A stretch of 64,000 nt of DNA from contig OX387602.1 of NCBI GenBank assembly GCA_947568835.1, positions 26,463,021-26,527,020 of the forward strand, in the 5' to 3' direction. Shown here piece by piece: positions 62,901 through 64,000 of this stretch. Made by a program: the position numbers and the translations under genes. How positions within the stretch are numbered: position 1 is the stretch's first letter; each line of letters opens with the position of its first letter. This DNA is from Protonemura montana. Lineage: Eukaryota > Arthropoda > Insecta > Plecoptera > Nemouridae. The notes beneath the pieces are model-generated. The model was not told the origin of the DNA, searched no databases, and saw only the letters and a program-made list of their open reading frames with translations.

Positions 62901-63648
62901 ATTAGATTAGAAAAGTTTTCACTATGTCCGTTGGCATGTGGGTTCCTCCTTCAAAACAAGAGGCAACCTCGTTTAATTTCCACGCAATTCTACCATGTGT
63001 TTTCTGTATAAGCTTTCAAATTATTTATCCAGTGCGTGATACTCGAATTTACTAAATAACCGGCTTGTGCAATGTTCCTCCATCGACGTACTCAAAATAA
63101 AAAGCGTAAAATGTTCATAAAACGTGTTTAATCTAAATCACAGATGAATATCGAGGCGGTCATTTGAATAGTCGACCAGTGATTATCATAATAATGAACA
63201 TAAACAATTCATTCAATTATCAGGGACCGTTCCGGCACCGGCGCGGGGCTCGCCATGGAAGGGCAACTCAGCTCCAGGGACCTGATCGGAGTCCAAGACT
63301 TTGTCCTGCTAGAGGACTTCCGAAGTGAGACCGCCTTCGTCGACAACCTGAAGAAACGCTTCAAAGAGAACTTGATTTACGTAAGTATGACAGGCCCAGA
63401 GCCGAGTGGTGTTAATTTACAAAACAGAGTTGGCTTTGTGAGCATCGTGTGCTTCGCGCGAGCAACTGGCTATTGTTTTCACGGGTCACAACTTGGCTGA
63501 CGTCCTAGGTTGACTTTGAATTGTGTTCGCAGACGTACATCGGTCAGGTGCTGGTGTCGGTGAACCCCTACAAAAATCTGCCGATCTACTCCCAGGAAGC
63601 GTGCAAGCAGTACCGCAAGGCCCACTTCTACGAGGTGCCTCCACACGT
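56922..63648 (+). CDS. MYO1C: Class I myosin, MYO1C/Myo61F type (3' partial), two first exons
   Basis: Single-headed actin motor linking membranes to actin. Coding exons seen: alternative first exons 1a (56922-56941, MMSFTE + AG) and 1b (60045-60076, [10 protein letters not shown] + AG), then 63224-63380 and 63533-63648; the rest lies beyond the window. Both first exons end in AG before GTAATT and rebuild the same Arg codon with the exon at 63224 ([14 protein letters not shown]). An internal ATG at 63255 in the context GCCATGG could also start the protein. The head begins [14 protein letters not shown], then [30 protein letters not shown] and FYEVPPHV, which matches the start of MYO1C/Myo61F heads. 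The P-loop lies in the unseen part. MYO1C rather than MYO1H or another class I member is inferred. Confidence 0.85.
57369..57403. repeat. 12-bp tandem repeat, about 2.9 copies
   Basis: Unit GAAGAAATTCGT, at 57369, 57381 and 57393, the last partial. Non-coding. Confidence 0.9.
60470..60487. repeat. (GT)n microsatellite followed by a T run
   Basis: Nine GT units, then a run of T, in a myosin intron. Confidence 0.9.
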
Positions 63649-64000
63649 GTAAGGAACCATGGACATATATGCTGTAATCACATGCAATCAGGGTAGCTTG
63701 GTGTGACTGTGATCTCATCAAGTATATCATACGAAAAATTCAACAGAAATATGTTTTAAAAGAAAATCTGTCCAAGTTTTGGGGGGCTATTGGACAGATA
63801 GGCATCAATAGTATGCATTCCTTAAAAATACTTCGCGTTTATCTTCGATATCTTCGATATCTTCGATTCGAGGATTTTTTCTTTTCTGAGAATGTCCACA
63901 TAACTCATTACATTATCGCAGGTCTCATAAGAAGCAGCGGTAGGTACTACATGTTTGATGACGGCGTGATTACCTGATACCACTTGGCACGCATTCCCTG
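63649..64000 (+). other. Start of the next myosin intron
   Basis: Begins at the donor GT|gtaagg after CCTCCACACGT. It contains about three copies of a 9-bp unit, ATCTTCGAT (63841-63868), and no further exon before the window ends. Confidence 0.7.

Larger units (their letters stand above)
56942..63223 (+). other. Myosin 5' introns
   Basis: About 6.3 kb interrupted only by alternative exon 1b (60045-60076). It contains a 12-bp tandem repeat (57369-57403), TG microsatellites (58142-58158 and 60470-60487), and an ACCCTG-rich patch (59600-59645). Sequence before exon 1b (about 59935-60044) is GC-richer, which fits a second promoter. No nested gene seen. Confidence 0.55.

Overview
This is a nuclear genomic window from an animal, most likely an arthropod. 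Every protein gene is broken up by GT-AG introns, most of 80-900 bp with a few of several kb. The background is AT-rich and low in repeats, with microsatellites and no bacterial gene layout. All genes but one match conserved animal families; the species cannot be named from the sequence. The exon models were built by hand from reading frame, splice sites and remembered family sequence. In each model the exon phases add up to an open frame.

Layout. (1) 2-10557, plus: a CENP-E-type kinesin-7, cut at its 5' end by the window edge, with a huge coiled-coil exon holding a near-identical 1.27 kb internal tandem duplication. (2) 13016-14677, plus: UBE2S, the ubiquitin-chain-elongating E2 of the APC/C. 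(3) 16246-20817, plus: an unusual composite protein with a Nudix-like segment lacking catalytic residues, an NCS/recoverin-like EF-hand module, an Ala-rich linker and an intact PPP-family Ser/Thr phosphatase. (4) 20818-26660: no gene recognised; it contains a somewhat GC-richer block. (5) 26661-28206, minus: COX19 followed 88 bp later by PPCDC. (6) 28715-30688, plus: NPRL2 (GATOR1), head-to-head with COX19. (7) 30805-37470, minus: RBM19, 13 exons and six RRMs, tail-to-tail with NPRL2. (8) 39603-54060, minus: a KIF12/Klp54D-type kinesin of about 964 residues with a 4.7 kb intron and a probable non-coding first exon. (9) 56922 to the window end, plus: the start of a class I myosin (MYO1C/Myo61F type) with two phase-compatible alternative first exons.

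The genes do not form one pathway, although CENP-E and UBE2S both act in mitosis. The others serve mitochondrial copper handling (COX19), coenzyme A synthesis (PPCDC), amino-acid sensing upstream of TORC1 (NPRL2), ribosome biogenesis (RBM19) and cytoskeletal transport (KIF12, MYO1C). The points most worth a second look are the Nudix-like/EF-hand/PPP protein, the recent duplication in CENP-E, the alternative myosin first exons, and a KIF12 3' splice site preceded by a TG repeat.
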